Shown here: in pieces, positions 51,999 through 62,553 of the stretch | Layout: each line of letters starts with the position of its first letter | Numbering within the stretch: position 1 is the first letter of the stretch | Position numbers and translations under genes: made by a program | From: Pseudomonas gingeri | GTDB lineage: Bacteria; Pseudomonadota; Gammaproteobacteria; Pseudomonadales; Pseudomonadaceae | Length of the DNA: 64,000 bases | Reading direction: 5' to 3' | NCBI RefSeq assembly: GCF_013386115.1 | Contig: NZ_JACAOR010000013.1 | Coordinates: 415,175 to 479,174 of the forward strand | The notes under the pieces: model-generated | What the model was told of the DNA's origin: nothing | Database searches by the model: none | What the model saw: only the letters and a program-made list of their open reading frames with translations

Positions 51999-52133
51999 GA
52001 TAACGAACGCAATCAAAACCTGAAATCGAAACTTCGTCAAGTGACAGATGCAAGAACTTACCGGCGAGAGGGCCTTTGAGGCTTGCAGCGCTCATGACAC
52101 CCCATCGCTGGCAAGCCAGCTCCCACGGATAAC

Positions 52134-53501
52134 TCAGCTCTTCTTGATCTTCACCGGCCGTTTCCAGCCTTCGATATTGCGCTGGCGCGCACGGGCCACG
52201 GCCAGTTGCCCTTCACCGACGTTCTGGTTGATGGTCGAACCCGCCGCCGTGCTGGCGCCGTTGGAGATATCCACAGGCGCCACCAGGGAGTTGTTGGAAC
52301 CGATGAAGACGTCTTCGCCCAGCACCGTCTGGTGCTTGTTGGCCCCGTCATAGTTGCAGGTGATGGTGCCTGCGCCGATATTGGTCCGCGCGCCGATCCG
52401 CGCATCGCCCAGGTAGGCGAGGTGGCCGGCCTTGGCATCGTCGGCCAGGTGCGCGTTCTTCAGCTCGACAAAGTTACCCACATGGGCGCGGGCACCCAGC
52501 ACGCTGCCGGGACGCAGGCGGGCGAAAGGACCGGCGTCGCTGCCTTCGCCGAGGATCGCGCCGTCGAGGTGGCTGTTGGCCTTGACCGTCACGCCCTTGC
52601 GCAGCGTGGTGTCCTTGATCACGCAGTTCGGACCGATCACCACATCGTCCTCGATCACCACGCGACCTTCCAGGATCACGTTGATGTCGATGAGGATATC
52701 GCGCCCCACGCTGACTTCACCGCGCACATCGAAGCGGGACGGGTCGCGCAGGGTCACGCCCTGGGCCATCAGGCGCAGCGCGGCGCGCTTCTGGTAGTGA
52801 CGCTCGAGTTCGGCCAGTTGCTTGCGGTCGTTGGCGCCCTGCACTTCCATGGCGTCATGGGGTTGCTCGGTTTCCACCACCAGGCCGTCGCCGACCGCCA
52901 TGGCGATCACGTCGGTCAGGTAGTACTCGCCCTGGGCGTTGTTGTTCGACAGGCGACTCATCCAGTCACCGAGACGCCGGGCCGGCAGCGCGAGGATGCC
53001 GGTGTTGCCTTCGGTGATGGCGCGCTGCGCCTCGTTGGCGTCCTTCTGCTCGACGATCGCACAGGCCTTGCCCTGATCGTTGCGCACGATGCGGCCATAA
53101 CCGGTCGGGTCCGCCAGTTCGACGGTCAGCAGCGCCACCTGCTCAGGCGTGGCGTGGCGCAGCAGGCGCTGCAGGGTCTCCACTTCGATCAGCGGGACGT
53201 CGCCGTAGAGCACCAGCACCGTGTCGCCGGTGATGAAAGGCACGGCCTGGGCCACCGCATGGCCGGTCCCCAGTTGCTTGTCCTGCAACACGAAGTTCAG
53301 GTCGTCGGCCGCCAGTTGTTCACGTACCCGGTCCGCGCCGTGGCCAATCACCACGTGAATGCGCTGTGGATTCAATTGCCGGGCGCTGTGGATAACATGT
53401 CCAAGCATCGAATTGCCGGCTACGGGGTGAAGAACCTTCGGCAACGCCGAACGCATGCGAGTGCCTTGACCTGCAGCGAGGATAACGATTTCGAGAGACA
53501 T
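52134..53501 (-). CDS. glmU: Bifunctional GlcNAc-1-P uridylyltransferase / GlcN-1-P acetyltransferase GlmU
   Basis: The 455-residue enzyme makes UDP-GlcNAc for peptidoglycan and LPS. The N-terminal pyrophosphorylase has LAAGQGTRMRSALPKVLHPVAG, QDKQLGTGHAVAQA and LYGDVPLI; the C-terminal left-handed beta-helix has LRPGSVLGARAHVGNFVELKNA, LAYLGDARIG and NIGAGTITCNYDGANKHQT with the catalytic His and acetyl-CoA site. Length is canonical. It is followed by half a REP (52101-52127) and then glmR. One perfect DnaA box (53387-53395) lies in it. Confidence 0.97.
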   Translation of the reverse strand: MSLEIVILAAGQGTRMRSALPKVLHPVAGNSMLGHVIHSARQLNPQRIHVVIGHGADRVREQLAADDLNFVLQDKQLGTGHAVAQAVPFITGDTVLVLYGDVPLIEVETLQRLLRHATPEQVALLTVELADPTGYGRIVRNDQGKACAIVEQKDANEAQRAITEGNTGILALPARRLGDWMSRLSNNNAQGEYYLTDVIAMAVGDGLVVETEQPHDAMEVQGANDRKQLAELERHYQKRAALRLMAQGVTLRDPSRFDVRGEVSVGRDILIDINVILEGRVVIEDDVVIGPNCVIKDTTLRKGVTVKANSHLDGAILGEGSDAGPFARLRPGSVLGARAHVGNFVELKNAHLADDAKAGHLAYLGDARIGARTNIGAGTITCNYDGANKHQTVLGEDVFIGSNNSLVAPVDISNGASTAAGSTINQNVGEGQLAVARARQRNIEGWKRPVKIKKS

Positions 53502-53560
53502 GACTGGCTACCAATCCTGGGTGGTCAGCGGCTGCGACCAGGTGATGAACATCGGAAAAG

Positions 53561-53589
53561 AAAAAAGGGTAGCCGAGGCTACCCTTTTT
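53561..53589 (-). terminator. Terminator of the atp operon
   Basis: AAAAAGGGTAGCC and GGCTACCCTTTTT pair around a two- to three-base loop, with T-runs on either side (the minus strand continues TTTTTTCTTTTC). It lies 26 bases after the atpC stop and before glmU. Confidence 0.9.
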
Positions 53590-53614
53590 AATCAATCACA
53601 CAACAAGCAGCGGA

Positions 53615-54040
53615 TTAACCGCCGAACTTCTTGCGGATCTGCTGGACGGTGCGCAGCTGGGCTGCGGCCTCGGCCAGACGTGCAGCAGCGGAACCGTAGT
53701 CGAAGTCCGCGCCTTTTTCATTCAGGGCCTTCTCGGCAGCCTTGACGGCTTCCTGAGCGGAGGCTTCGTCCAGGTCGGCAGCACGTTGCACGGTGTCGGC
53801 AAGAACCTTGACCATGTTCGGCTGAACCTCGAGGAATCCACCGGAGATGTAGAACACCTCGGCTTCCCCGCCCTGCTTGATCAAGCGGATCGGACCCGGC
53901 TTGAGATTGGTGATCAGCGGCGCGTGGCCCAGGGCAATACCCAGGTCACCCAGTGCACCGTGCGCAATCACCATCTCGACCAGGCCGGAGAAGATTTCCC
54001 CTTCCGCACTGACGATATCGCAATGGACTGTCATAGCCAT
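53615..54040 (-). CDS. atpC: F1F0 ATP synthase epsilon subunit
   Basis: The 141-residue central-stalk subunit has an N-terminal beta-sandwich (VHCDIVSAEGEIFSGLVEMVIAHGALGDLGIALGHAPLITNLKPGPIRL) and a C-terminal helical hairpin (EKALNEKGADFDYGSAAARLAEAAAQL). It couples rotation to catalysis and inhibits ATP hydrolysis. It is the last gene of the atp operon; a short hairpin (54063-54080) separates it from atpD. Confidence 0.96.
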   Translation of the reverse strand: MAMTVHCDIVSAEGEIFSGLVEMVIAHGALGDLGIALGHAPLITNLKPGPIRLIKQGGEAEVFYISGGFLEVQPNMVKVLADTVQRAADLDEASAQEAVKAAEKALNEKGADFDYGSAAARLAEAAAQLRTVQQIRKKFGG

Positions 54041-54062
54041 CTGATTGCCTCAACCTAAATTA

Positions 54063-54080
54063 GCGCCCGTTGCCGGGCGC
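54063..54080 (-). promoter_or_regulatory. Intercistronic hairpin between atpD and atpC
   Basis: GCGCCCG-GCAA-CGGGCGC forms a perfect 7-bp stem with a four-base loop just before atpC. No T-run follows, so it probably affects mRNA stability or translation, not termination. Confidence 0.6.
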
Positions 54081-54085
54081 CGGGA

Positions 54086-55462
54086 TTACAGTTTCTTGGC
54101 TTTCTCGATCGCTTCTTCGATGCCGCCAACCATGTAGAACGCTTGTTCTGGCAGGTGGTCGTAGTCACCGTTGAGGATGCCTTTGAAGCCAGCAATGGTG
54201 TCTTTCAGGGAAACGTATTTACCCGAGGCACCGGTGAAGACTTCAGCCACGAAGAACGGCTGCGACAGGAAGCGCTGGATCTTACGAGCACGGGATACCA
54301 ACTGCTTGTCGGTTTCCGACAGCTCGTCCATACCCAGGATCGCGATGATGTCCTTCAGTTCCTTGTAGCGCTGCAGAACGTACTGGACGCCGCGAGCGGT
54401 GTCGTAGTGGTCCTGGCCGATCACGTTCGGGTCCAGCTGGCGCGAAGTCGAGTCCAGTGGATCGACCGCCGGGTAGATACCCAGGGAGGCGATGTCACGG
54501 GACAGTACGACGGTGGCGTCCAAGTGGGCGAAGGTGGTCGCTGGCGACGGGTCGGTCAAGTCGTCCGCTGGTACGTATACCGCCTGGATCGAGGTGATCG
54601 AACCTTCCTTGGTCGAAGTGATGCGCTCTTGCAGCACGCCCATCTCTTCAGCCAGGGTCGGCTGGTAACCTACTGCCGAAGGCATACGGCCCAGCAGTGC
54701 GGATACTTCGGTACCGGCCAGGGTGTAACGGTAGATGTTGTCGACGAACAGCAGAACGTCGTTACCTTCGTCACGGAACTTCTCGGCCATGGTCAGGCCG
54801 GTCAGGGCTACGCGCAGACGGTTTCCCGGCGGCTCGTTCATCTGGCCGTAGACCAGTGCCACTTTGTCCAGAACGTTGGAGTCCTTCATCTCGTGGTAGA
54901 AGTCGTTACCCTCACGAGTACGCTCACCCACACCGGCGAACACGGAATAACCGCTGTGCTCGATGGCGATGTTACGGATCAGTTCCATCATGTTTACGGT
55001 CTTGCCGACACCGGCACCACCGAACAGACCGACTTTACCGCCCTTGGCGAACGGGCAGACCAGGTCGATAACCTTGATGCCGGTTTCCAGCAGGTCGTTG
55101 CCGCCTGCCTGTTCGGCGAACGACGGCGCCGCGCGGTGGATACCCCAGCGCTCGTCGGTGTCGATCGGACCAGCTTCGTCGATCGGGTTGCCGAGGACGT
55201 CCATGATCCGGCCCAGGGTCGCTTTACCGACCGGTACGGAGATGGCAGCGCCGGAGTCGACAACGTCCAGACCGCGCTTCAAGCCTTCGGTGGAACCCAT
55301 CGCAATGGTACGAACCACGCCGTCGCCCAGCTGCTGCTGAACTTCCAGGGTGGTTTCCGCGCCTTGTACTTTCAGCGCGTTGTAGATGCTCGGTACGCTG
55401 TCGCGTGGGAATTCCACGTCGATAACGGCGCCGATGATTTGAACGATACGTCCGCTACTCAT
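54086..55462 (-). CDS. atpD: F1F0 ATP synthase beta subunit
   Basis: The 458-residue catalytic subunit has the P-loop GLFGGAGVGKTVNMMEL, the catalytic Glu and Arg-containing GERTREGNDFYHEMKDS, the DELSEED-like loop (as DELSETDK) and ALLGRMPSAVGYQPTLAEEMG. It synthesises ATP at the F1 interfaces with alpha subunits. Length and motif spacing are canonical. Confidence 0.98.
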   Translation of the reverse strand: MSSGRIVQIIGAVIDVEFPRDSVPSIYNALKVQGAETTLEVQQQLGDGVVRTIAMGSTEGLKRGLDVVDSGAAISVPVGKATLGRIMDVLGNPIDEAGPIDTDERWGIHRAAPSFAEQAGGNDLLETGIKVIDLVCPFAKGGKVGLFGGAGVGKTVNMMELIRNIAIEHSGYSVFAGVGERTREGNDFYHEMKDSNVLDKVALVYGQMNEPPGNRLRVALTGLTMAEKFRDEGNDVLLFVDNIYRYTLAGTEVSALLGRMPSAVGYQPTLAEEMGVLQERITSTKEGSITSIQAVYVPADDLTDPSPATTFAHLDATVVLSRDIASLGIYPAVDPLDSTSRQLDPNVIGQDHYDTARGVQYVLQRYKELKDIIAILGMDELSETDKQLVSRARKIQRFLSQPFFVAEVFTGASGKYVSLKDTIAGFKGILNGDYDHLPEQAFYMVGGIEEAIEKAKKL

Positions 55463-55489
55463 AGCTGGATCCTCTGAATATTTGAACCG

Positions 55490-56350
55490 TTAAACCGCGG
55501 CAGCGCCGCCGACGATTTCCGAGATCTCTTGGGTGATCGCAGCCTGACGCGCCTTGTTGTAGATCAGCTGCAAATCGCTGATCAAATCACCGGCGTTGTC
55601 GGTAGCGTTCTTCATCGCGATCATCCGCGCAGCTTGTTCGGCCGCGTTGTTCTCGACCACCGCCTGGTACACCTGCGACTCCACGTAGCGCACCATCAGG
55701 CCGTCAAGCAGCTCTTTGGCGTCCGGTTCGTAGAGATAGTCCCAGTGGTGCTTGAGTTCTTGATCCGGGGTTGCCACCAGTGGAATCAACTGCTCCACGG
55801 TAGGCTGCTGGGTCATGGTGTTGATGAACTTGTTGGACACCACGGACAGGCGGTCAATACGGCCATCCAGGTAGGCATCCAGCATCACCTTGACGCTGCC
55901 GATCAGGTCATTGATCGACGGCTCTTCACCCAGGTGGCTGATAGCTGCAACGACGTTACCGCCGAAGTTGCGGAAAAACGCCGCACCCTTGCTACCCACT
56001 ACACACAGATCAATCTCGACGCCGTTTTCGCGGTTTACCGCCATGTCCTTGACCAGGGCCTTGAACAGGTTGGTGTTCAAGCCGCCGCACAGACCACGGT
56101 CACTGCTCACCACGACGTAACCGACGCGCTTGATTTCGCGGTCGATCATGAACGGGTGGCGGTATTCCGGGTTGGCGTTGGCCAGATGCCCAATTACCTG
56201 GCGGATACGCTCCGCATAAGGACGGCTAGCAGCCATGCGCATTTGTGCCTTGCGCATTTTGCTGACCGCCACTTTTTCCATGGCGCTGGTAATTTTTTGC
56301 GTGCTTTTGATGCTCGCAATCTTACTGCGAATCTCTTTTGCGCCTGCCAT
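55490..56350 (-). CDS. atpG: F1F0 ATP synthase gamma subunit
   Basis: The 286-residue rotor shaft has the conserved ends MAGAKEIRSKIASIKSTQKITSAMEKVAVSKMRKAQ and NAAEQAARMIAMKNATDNAGDLISDLQLIYNKARQAAITQEISEIVGGAAA. The central part (SDRGLCGGLNTNLFK) is typical. It lies between atpA (separated by a stable hairpin) and atpD. Confidence 0.97.
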   Translation of the reverse strand: MAGAKEIRSKIASIKSTQKITSAMEKVAVSKMRKAQMRMAASRPYAERIRQVIGHLANANPEYRHPFMIDREIKRVGYVVVSSDRGLCGGLNTNLFKALVKDMAVNRENGVEIDLCVVGSKGAAFFRNFGGNVVAAISHLGEEPSINDLIGSVKVMLDAYLDGRIDRLSVVSNKFINTMTQQPTVEQLIPLVATPDQELKHHWDYLYEPDAKELLDGLMVRYVESQVYQAVVENNAAEQAARMIAMKNATDNAGDLISDLQLIYNKARQAAITQEISEIVGGAAAV

Positions 56351-56371
56351 GTAACACCTATCAGGTTAGCA

Positions 56372-56395
56372 AGCGGGAGCCTTGCGGCTCCCGCT
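56372..56395 (-). promoter_or_regulatory. Intercistronic hairpin between atpA and atpG
   Basis: AGCGGGAGCC-GCAA-GGCTCCCGCT is a perfect 10-bp stem with a four-base loop in the 50-base gap between the two genes. It resembles an attenuator or RNA-stability element and lacks a T-run. Confidence 0.65.
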
Positions 56396-56400
56396 GCGGC

Positions 56401-57945
<1,545 letters not shown>

Positions 57946-57966
57946 TGCTCTGCTGCCCCTTCAAAC

Positions 57967-58503
57967 TCAAGATTTCAATGCTTCGGCCAATTTCGCGAGT
58001 TTGCCGCGAACTGAGCCATCGATAACCAGGTCGCCGGCGCGAATGACTACACCCCCGATGAGGGATGAATCTTCCGCAACTTGCAGGCGCACTTCCCGGT
58101 CGAGTCGTGCACTGAGAACCTTGGCGAGTTTGTCTTGCTGTTCTTGGTTCAATGCAAAAGCACTGGTGACTTCCACGTCTACCGATTTCTCTTGCTCGGC
58201 CTTGTACAGGTCGAACAGAGCGGCAATCTCCGGCAACAGCGGGAGACGGTCGTTTTCAGCAACGACGTGGATGAAATTCTGTGCCTTGGCATCGAACTTG
58301 TCGCCACACACGTCAATAAACGTGGTGGCCTTGTCTGCGCTCGTCAGTCGCGGGGCCTTGAGCACGCGCCGCATGGTGTCGTCTTGCGACACCGCTGCAG
58401 CCAGGCCGAGCATGGCTGACCAATTGGCCAGTTGCTGGTGGGCCTGAGCGTGCTCGAAGGCCGCCTTAGCGTAAGGTCGGGCCAACGTGGTCAGTTCTGC
58501 CAT
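57967..58503 (-). CDS. atpH: F1F0 ATP synthase delta subunit
   Basis: The 178-residue peripheral-stalk protein (OSCP family) has the conserved TLARPYAKAAFEHAQ at the start, the helical bundle and the C-terminal VTSAFALNQEQQDKLAKVL, SLIGGVVIRAGDLVIDGSVRGKL. It links F1 to subunit b. It lies 12 bases after atpF. Confidence 0.96.
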   Translation of the reverse strand: MAELTTLARPYAKAAFEHAQAHQQLANWSAMLGLAAAVSQDDTMRRVLKAPRLTSADKATTFIDVCGDKFDAKAQNFIHVVAENDRLPLLPEIAALFDLYKAEQEKSVDVEVTSAFALNQEQQDKLAKVLSARLDREVRLQVAEDSSLIGGVVIRAGDLVIDGSVRGKLAKLAEALKS

Positions 58504-58515
58504 GATCGCCCTCGC

Positions 58516-58986
58516 TTAAATTTCAGCAGCCAGTTTGTTAACCAGCTCCGCGTGCGCGTTTTGATCGATTGTGGCACCCAGGATCTTCTCGGCACCGCCA
58601 ACGGCCAGGCTACCCAATTGGGCGCGCAGCGCGTCTTTGACGCTGTTCAGTTCCTGTTCGATCTCGGCCTGAGCCGAAGCCTTCACGCGTTCAGCTTCGA
58701 CGCGGGCTTTATCAACAGCCTCTTCGACGATCTGGTTACCGCGTTTCTTGGCTTGCTCAATGATCTCGGCTGCCTGTGCTTTTGCATCGCGCAGTTGGTG
58801 ACCCGCTTTCTCTTGGGCCAACTCCAGGTCGCGAGCTGCACGGGTGGCAGCGTCCAATCCATCCGCGATCTTCTTCTGACGTTCGTGCAAAGCCGCGATG
58901 ACCGGAGGCCACACGAACTTCATGCAAAACAGTACAAAAATGAAGAACGCAACGGACTGGCCAATCAGGGTTGCATTAATGTTCAC
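58516..58986 (-). CDS. atpF: F1F0 ATP synthase b subunit
   Basis: The 156-residue stator protein has one N-terminal membrane helix (NATLIGQSVAFFIFVLFCMKFVWPPV) and a long charged helix (HERQKKIADGLDAATRAARDLELAQEKAGHQL) that dimerises. Length equals the E. coli protein. It follows atpE by 57 bases. Confidence 0.96.
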   Translation of the reverse strand: MNINATLIGQSVAFFIFVLFCMKFVWPPVIAALHERQKKIADGLDAATRAARDLELAQEKAGHQLRDAKAQAAEIIEQAKKRGNQIVEEAVDKARVEAERVKASAQAEIEQELNSVKDALRAQLGSLAVGGAEKILGATIDQNAHAELVNKLAAEI

Positions 58987-59043
58987 GCCAACACCTCGCT
59001 CGTTCGTTGTCCATCACACCAATCAACTCGAAAATTCGAGTGA

Positions 59044-59301
59044 TCAGCCAGCGAGTTGACCAACGAAGGGGTTCGCGAAGGTGAAGAACAGAGCGATACC
59101 AACGCCGATCATGGTTACGGCGTCGAGCAGACCGGCCACGATGAACATTTTAACTTGCAGCATTGGAACCATTTCTGGCTGACGCGCTGCGCCTTCCAGG
59201 AACTTGCCGCCCAGCAGGCCGAAACCAATTGCGGTACCCAGTGCGCCCAGGCCGATCAACAGTGCAACAGCGATAGCGGTTAGACCAACTACAGTTTCCA
59301 T
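59044..59301 (-). CDS. atpE: F1F0 ATP synthase c subunit
   Basis: The 85-residue proteolipid has two helices joined by the polar loop GAARQPEM; the proton-carrying carboxylate is Asp in [19 protein letters not shown]. It forms the c-ring of F0. The gene is separated from atpB by about 130 bases containing a hairpin. Confidence 0.97.
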
Positions 59302-59388
59302 CTTTCCTCCCGACTTTTACGTCGTATGGTTTAGGTTTTTTAGATTTTAAAGCGGTAAAACAAATCGTTTCATAGCCCAGGAGGGCCA

Positions 59389-59410
59389 CCTTCCCGTTTT
59401 ACCGGGAAGG
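59389..59410 (-). promoter_or_regulatory. Intercistronic hairpin between atpB and atpE
   Basis: CCTTCCCG-GTAAAA-CGGGAAGG on the minus strand forms a perfect 8-bp stem with a six-base loop, about 90 bases before the atpE start. The atpE leader is also A/U-rich here, as is common where c-subunit translation must be high. Confidence 0.6.
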
Positions 59411-59434
59411 ACATCAGACTAGTCGAGACTGGTC

Positions 59435-60304
59435 TTAATGGTTTTCTTCGTGCGCCATCGACAGATAGACGATGGTCAGCATCATGAAGATGAACGCCTG
59501 CAGGGTGATGATCAGGATGTGGAACACGGCCCACGCCCACTGCAGTACGACGCCCAGGCCACTGAGCCAGAGCAGGCCGCTGCCGAACATCACAGCGATC
59601 AGGATGAATACCAGCTCACCGGCGTACATGTTGCCGAACAGACGCAGTGCCAGGGAGATCGGCTTGGCGATCAGGGTGACGAATTCCAGCAGGAAGTTCA
59701 CCGGGATCAGCAGGGCCTGGATGAAGATGTTCTTGCTACCGAAAGGATGCAGGGTCAGCTCGCCGATGAAACCGCCGATGCCCTTGACCTTGATGCTGTA
59801 GAAAATGATCAGCGCGAACACCGAGAAGGCCATGGCCAGCGTGGCGTTCGGGTCGGTGGTCGACACGGCGCGGAACGGAATCTCGTGGTTGCCGGAAATG
59901 GCCGCGGCCAGTTGCGGGATCCAGTCGACCGGTACCAGGTCGACGGCGTTCATCAGGAACACCCAGACGAAGATGGTCAGCGCCAGCGGTGCAATCACCG
60001 GGCTACGGCCGTGGAAGCTGTCTTTCACGCTGCCGTCGACGAATTCGACCAGTACTTCGACGAAGTTCTGCAGGGCGCCCGGCTGACCGGAGGTCGCCTT
60101 TTTCGCCGCCATGCGGAACAACAGGATGAAGATCAGCCCCAGTGCGACAGACCAACCCAGGGTATCCAGGTGGAATGCCCAGAAGCCCATTGCCTTGGCT
60201 TCTGCTGCGGAATGGGCAAAACCCCAGCCGCCGGTAGGTAGCTGACCGAAGGTCAGGTTCTGCAAGTGGTGCTGGATATAGCCCGAAGCGGATTCTGCTG
60301 CCAT
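59435..60304 (-). CDS. atpB: F1F0 ATP synthase a subunit
   Basis: The 289-residue membrane protein forms the proton half-channels. The essential Arg lies in ISLALRLFGNMYAGELVF, and the last helix contains LQAFIFMMLTIVYLSMAHEENH. It lies 16 bases after atpI. Confidence 0.97.
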   Translation of the reverse strand: MAAESASGYIQHHLQNLTFGQLPTGGWGFAHSAAEAKAMGFWAFHLDTLGWSVALGLIFILLFRMAAKKATSGQPGALQNFVEVLVEFVDGSVKDSFHGRSPVIAPLALTIFVWVFLMNAVDLVPVDWIPQLAAAISGNHEIPFRAVSTTDPNATLAMAFSVFALIIFYSIKVKGIGGFIGELTLHPFGSKNIFIQALLIPVNFLLEFVTLIAKPISLALRLFGNMYAGELVFILIAVMFGSGLLWLSGLGVVLQWAWAVFHILIITLQAFIFMMLTIVYLSMAHEENH

Positions 60305-60320
60305 GGTTGCCTCAAACGCC

Positions 60321-60731
60321 CTAAGGTCTCGAAAGTCTTGTTTTCATTAGCAGGGGAGCGAACCAGCTGACCGACTGGGTCAGCACGAAGACGCCGAAGA
60401 CTGCTATCGGCGCCAGTGGCTTCACACCTGCGAACGTCAGTGCAAACAGCACTGCCGTCAAAATTAACTTGCCCGCCTCGCCGGCATAAAAAGACCGGAC
60501 GATGGACTGGGCTGCTCGGGCGCCGGAAAACCGAAAGGCCCTGTGAGCAAAATACACATTGGGTAGCAAGGCTATCAGGCCTCCGCAGAGTCCTGAGTAT
60601 CCGGCAACGACACCGTGCCATTGCCAAAGCGCCACCGCGGCCACCAGCAATACGACCAATTGAGCCAATAAAACCGGAAATACCGCCAAGCGATGGAACG
60701 GCAACCTGTTTGGCCTGCGGGTTTCCATCAC
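60321..60731 (-). CDS. atpI: ATP synthase assembly protein AtpI
   Basis: The 136-residue protein has four membrane helices (VFPVLLAQLVVLLVAAVAL, SGLCGGLIALLPNVYFA, LILTAVLFALTFA, IAVFGVFVLTQSV) and the family motif GGLIALLPN. It helps c-ring assembly and Mg2+ supply. First gene of the atp operon; the promoter lies in 60732-60876. Confidence 0.92.
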   Translation of the reverse strand: MMETRRPNRLPFHRLAVFPVLLAQLVVLLVAAVALWQWHGVVAGYSGLCGGLIALLPNVYFAHRAFRFSGARAAQSIVRSFYAGEAGKLILTAVLFALTFAGVKPLAPIAVFGVFVLTQSVSWFAPLLMKTRLSRP

Positions 60732-60805
60732 TCACGCTCCTCAAGGGTCGGCTGCCAGAAATCAATAACTTGGCATAAATTGTGCCGACAAAATGCGCGC
60801 AGAGT

Positions 60806-60827
60806 ATAGGGGCGGTTCAGCCCCTAT
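60806..60827. other. Hairpin between parB and atpI
   Basis: ATAGGGGC-GGTTCA-GCCCCTAT forms a perfect 8-bp stem about 50 bases downstream of parB and 75 bases before atpI. It may end the par transcript, but there is no T-run on the minus strand, so it is called only as a hairpin. Confidence 0.5.
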
Positions 60828-60876
60828 TCAACTGCCGGGTAGTGATTTCCGACTGCGCGCTACATGAGGAAATGTT

Positions 60877-61749
60877 TCAGCGGATGTGGGCAAGTACCCC
60901 TTGTAGTTCATCCAAGGAGTTATAGCGAATCACCAACTGACCTTTTCCCTTCTGCCCGTGGCGAATCTGCACCGCAGAGCCCAGGCGCTCGGCGAGGCGC
61001 TGCTCGAGGCGGCTGATGTCCGGGTCAGCCTTGGGGGGGTCGACCGGGGCCGGTTTGCCGCTCAGCCACTGGCGAACCAGTGCCTCGGTCTGGCGCACGG
61101 TGAGGCCGCGTGCGACAACATGTCGCGCCCCTTCGACCTGCCGGTCATCCGGCAAACCGAGCAAGGCACGGGCATGTCCCATTTCCAGGTCGCCGTGGGA
61201 CAACATGGTCTTGATGACTTCGGGCAACGCGATCAGGCGCAGCAGGTTGGCCACGGTCACGCGGGACTTGCCCACGGCTTCGGCGACCTGTTGCTGGGTC
61301 AGCTGGAATTCCTGCTGCAGACGCTGCAGGGCCACGGCTTCCTCGATCGGATTGAGGTCTTCGCGCTGGATGTTCTCGATCAGCGCCATGGCGATGGCGG
61401 TTTCATCCGGCACATCGCGGACCATGGCCGGGATGGTTTCCTGGCCAGCCTGCTGGCTGGCACGCCAGCGGCGTTCACCGGCAATGATTTCAAAGCGCCC
61501 GCTGCCGATCGGACGGACCACGATCGGCTGCATCACGCCCTGGGCCTTGATCGAGTTCGCCAGTTCCTCCAGCGCCTGCGGGTCCATGTCGCGGCGCGGC
61601 TGGTATTTGCCGCGCTGGATCAGGTCCAGCGGCAGGTGCTGCAGTTCACGTTCGTCGGCCTGGACGGCCTGCTCTTCCAGCGAGCTGACGGTCGGACCAC
61701 TCAGCAGTGCATCCAGTCCACGTCCGAGACCTCGTTTCTTGACGGCCAT
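60877..61749 (-). CDS. parB: Chromosome partitioning protein ParB (Spo0J)
   Basis: The 290-residue CTPase has the N-terminal KKRGLGRGLDALL motif, the catalytic GERRWRA box, the HTH (TQQQVAEAVGKSRVTVANLLRLIALPEV, GHARALLGL) and a C-terminal dimer domain (GKGQLVIRYNSLDELQGVLAHI). It binds parS sites, two of which are seen in this window. It is nine bases after parA. Confidence 0.96.
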   Translation of the reverse strand: MAVKKRGLGRGLDALLSGPTVSSLEEQAVQADERELQHLPLDLIQRGKYQPRRDMDPQALEELANSIKAQGVMQPIVVRPIGSGRFEIIAGERRWRASQQAGQETIPAMVRDVPDETAIAMALIENIQREDLNPIEEAVALQRLQQEFQLTQQQVAEAVGKSRVTVANLLRLIALPEVIKTMLSHGDLEMGHARALLGLPDDRQVEGARHVVARGLTVRQTEALVRQWLSGKPAPVDPPKADPDISRLEQRLAERLGSAVQIRHGQKGKGQLVIRYNSLDELQGVLAHIR

Positions 61750-61758
61750 GGGGATTCC

Positions 61759-62553
61759 TTAAGTTGCCGGAGCGGCGGCGCGTGAATTTTTACGTTGCCG
61801 ACGAACCATCTCGCCGGCCAGGGCCAGGTAGGCCACGGCACCACGGGATTGCTTGTCGTACGCCAGGGCCGGCATGCCGTAGCTCGGGGCTTCGGCCAGA
61901 CGGATGTTGCGTGGAATCACGGTGTCGTACAGCTGGTCACCGAAATGTTCCTTGAGCTGTGCGGAAACGTCGTTCATCAGACTCAGGCGCGGGTCGTACA
62001 TGGTCCGCAGCAGGCCTTCGACCTTCAGTTCCGGATTGAGCAGTTCGGCGATGCGCTTGATGTTATCCACAAGGTCGCTCAGCCCTTCGAGGGCAAAGTA
62101 TTCACACTGCATGGGGATAATCACCCCGTCAGCGGCGACCAGGGCGTTGAGGGTCAGCATCGACAGCGACGGCGGACAGTCGATCAGGATGAAGTCGTAG
62201 TTCTCGCGGATCGGCGCCAGGGCGCTGCGCAGACGGCTTTCCTTCATCTGCATTTCCAGCAGCACCACTTCGGCCGCCGTCAGGTCACGGTTGGCCGGCA
62301 GCAATTGATAACCGCCGTGTTCGGAGAAGTGCATGGCCTGCGCCAGATCGCATTCGCCGATCAGCACATCGTAGATGGAGTTTTCCAGGCCGTGTTTATC
62401 CACACCGCTACCCATGGTGGCGTTGCCCTGTGGATCGAGATCGATCAACAGCACCCGGCGCTTGGTCGCGACCAGGGATGCTGCGAGGTTGATGCAGGTG
62501 GTGGTCTTGCCCACGCCACCTTTCTGGTTCGCTATCGCGAATACCTTAGCCAT
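61759..62553 (-). CDS. parA: Chromosome partitioning ATPase ParA (Soj)
   Basis: The 264-residue deviant Walker ATPase has KGGVGKTTTCINLAASL, DLDPQGNATMG and IDCPPSLSMLTLNAL. The start at 62553 gives the usual MAKVFAIANQKGG; an upstream in-frame ATG at 62571 would add six residues. It moves origin regions with ParB. Two perfect DnaA boxes (62063-62071 and 62396-62404) lie in the gene. Confidence 0.96.
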   Translation of the reverse strand: MAKVFAIANQKGGVGKTTTCINLAASLVATKRRVLLIDLDPQGNATMGSGVDKHGLENSIYDVLIGECDLAQAMHFSEHGGYQLLPANRDLTAAEVVLLEMQMKESRLRSALAPIRENYDFILIDCPPSLSMLTLNALVAADGVIIPMQCEYFALEGLSDLVDNIKRIAELLNPELKVEGLLRTMYDPRLSLMNDVSAQLKEHFGDQLYDTVIPRNIRLAEAPSYGMPALAYDKQSRGAVAYLALAGEMVRRQRKNSRAAAPAT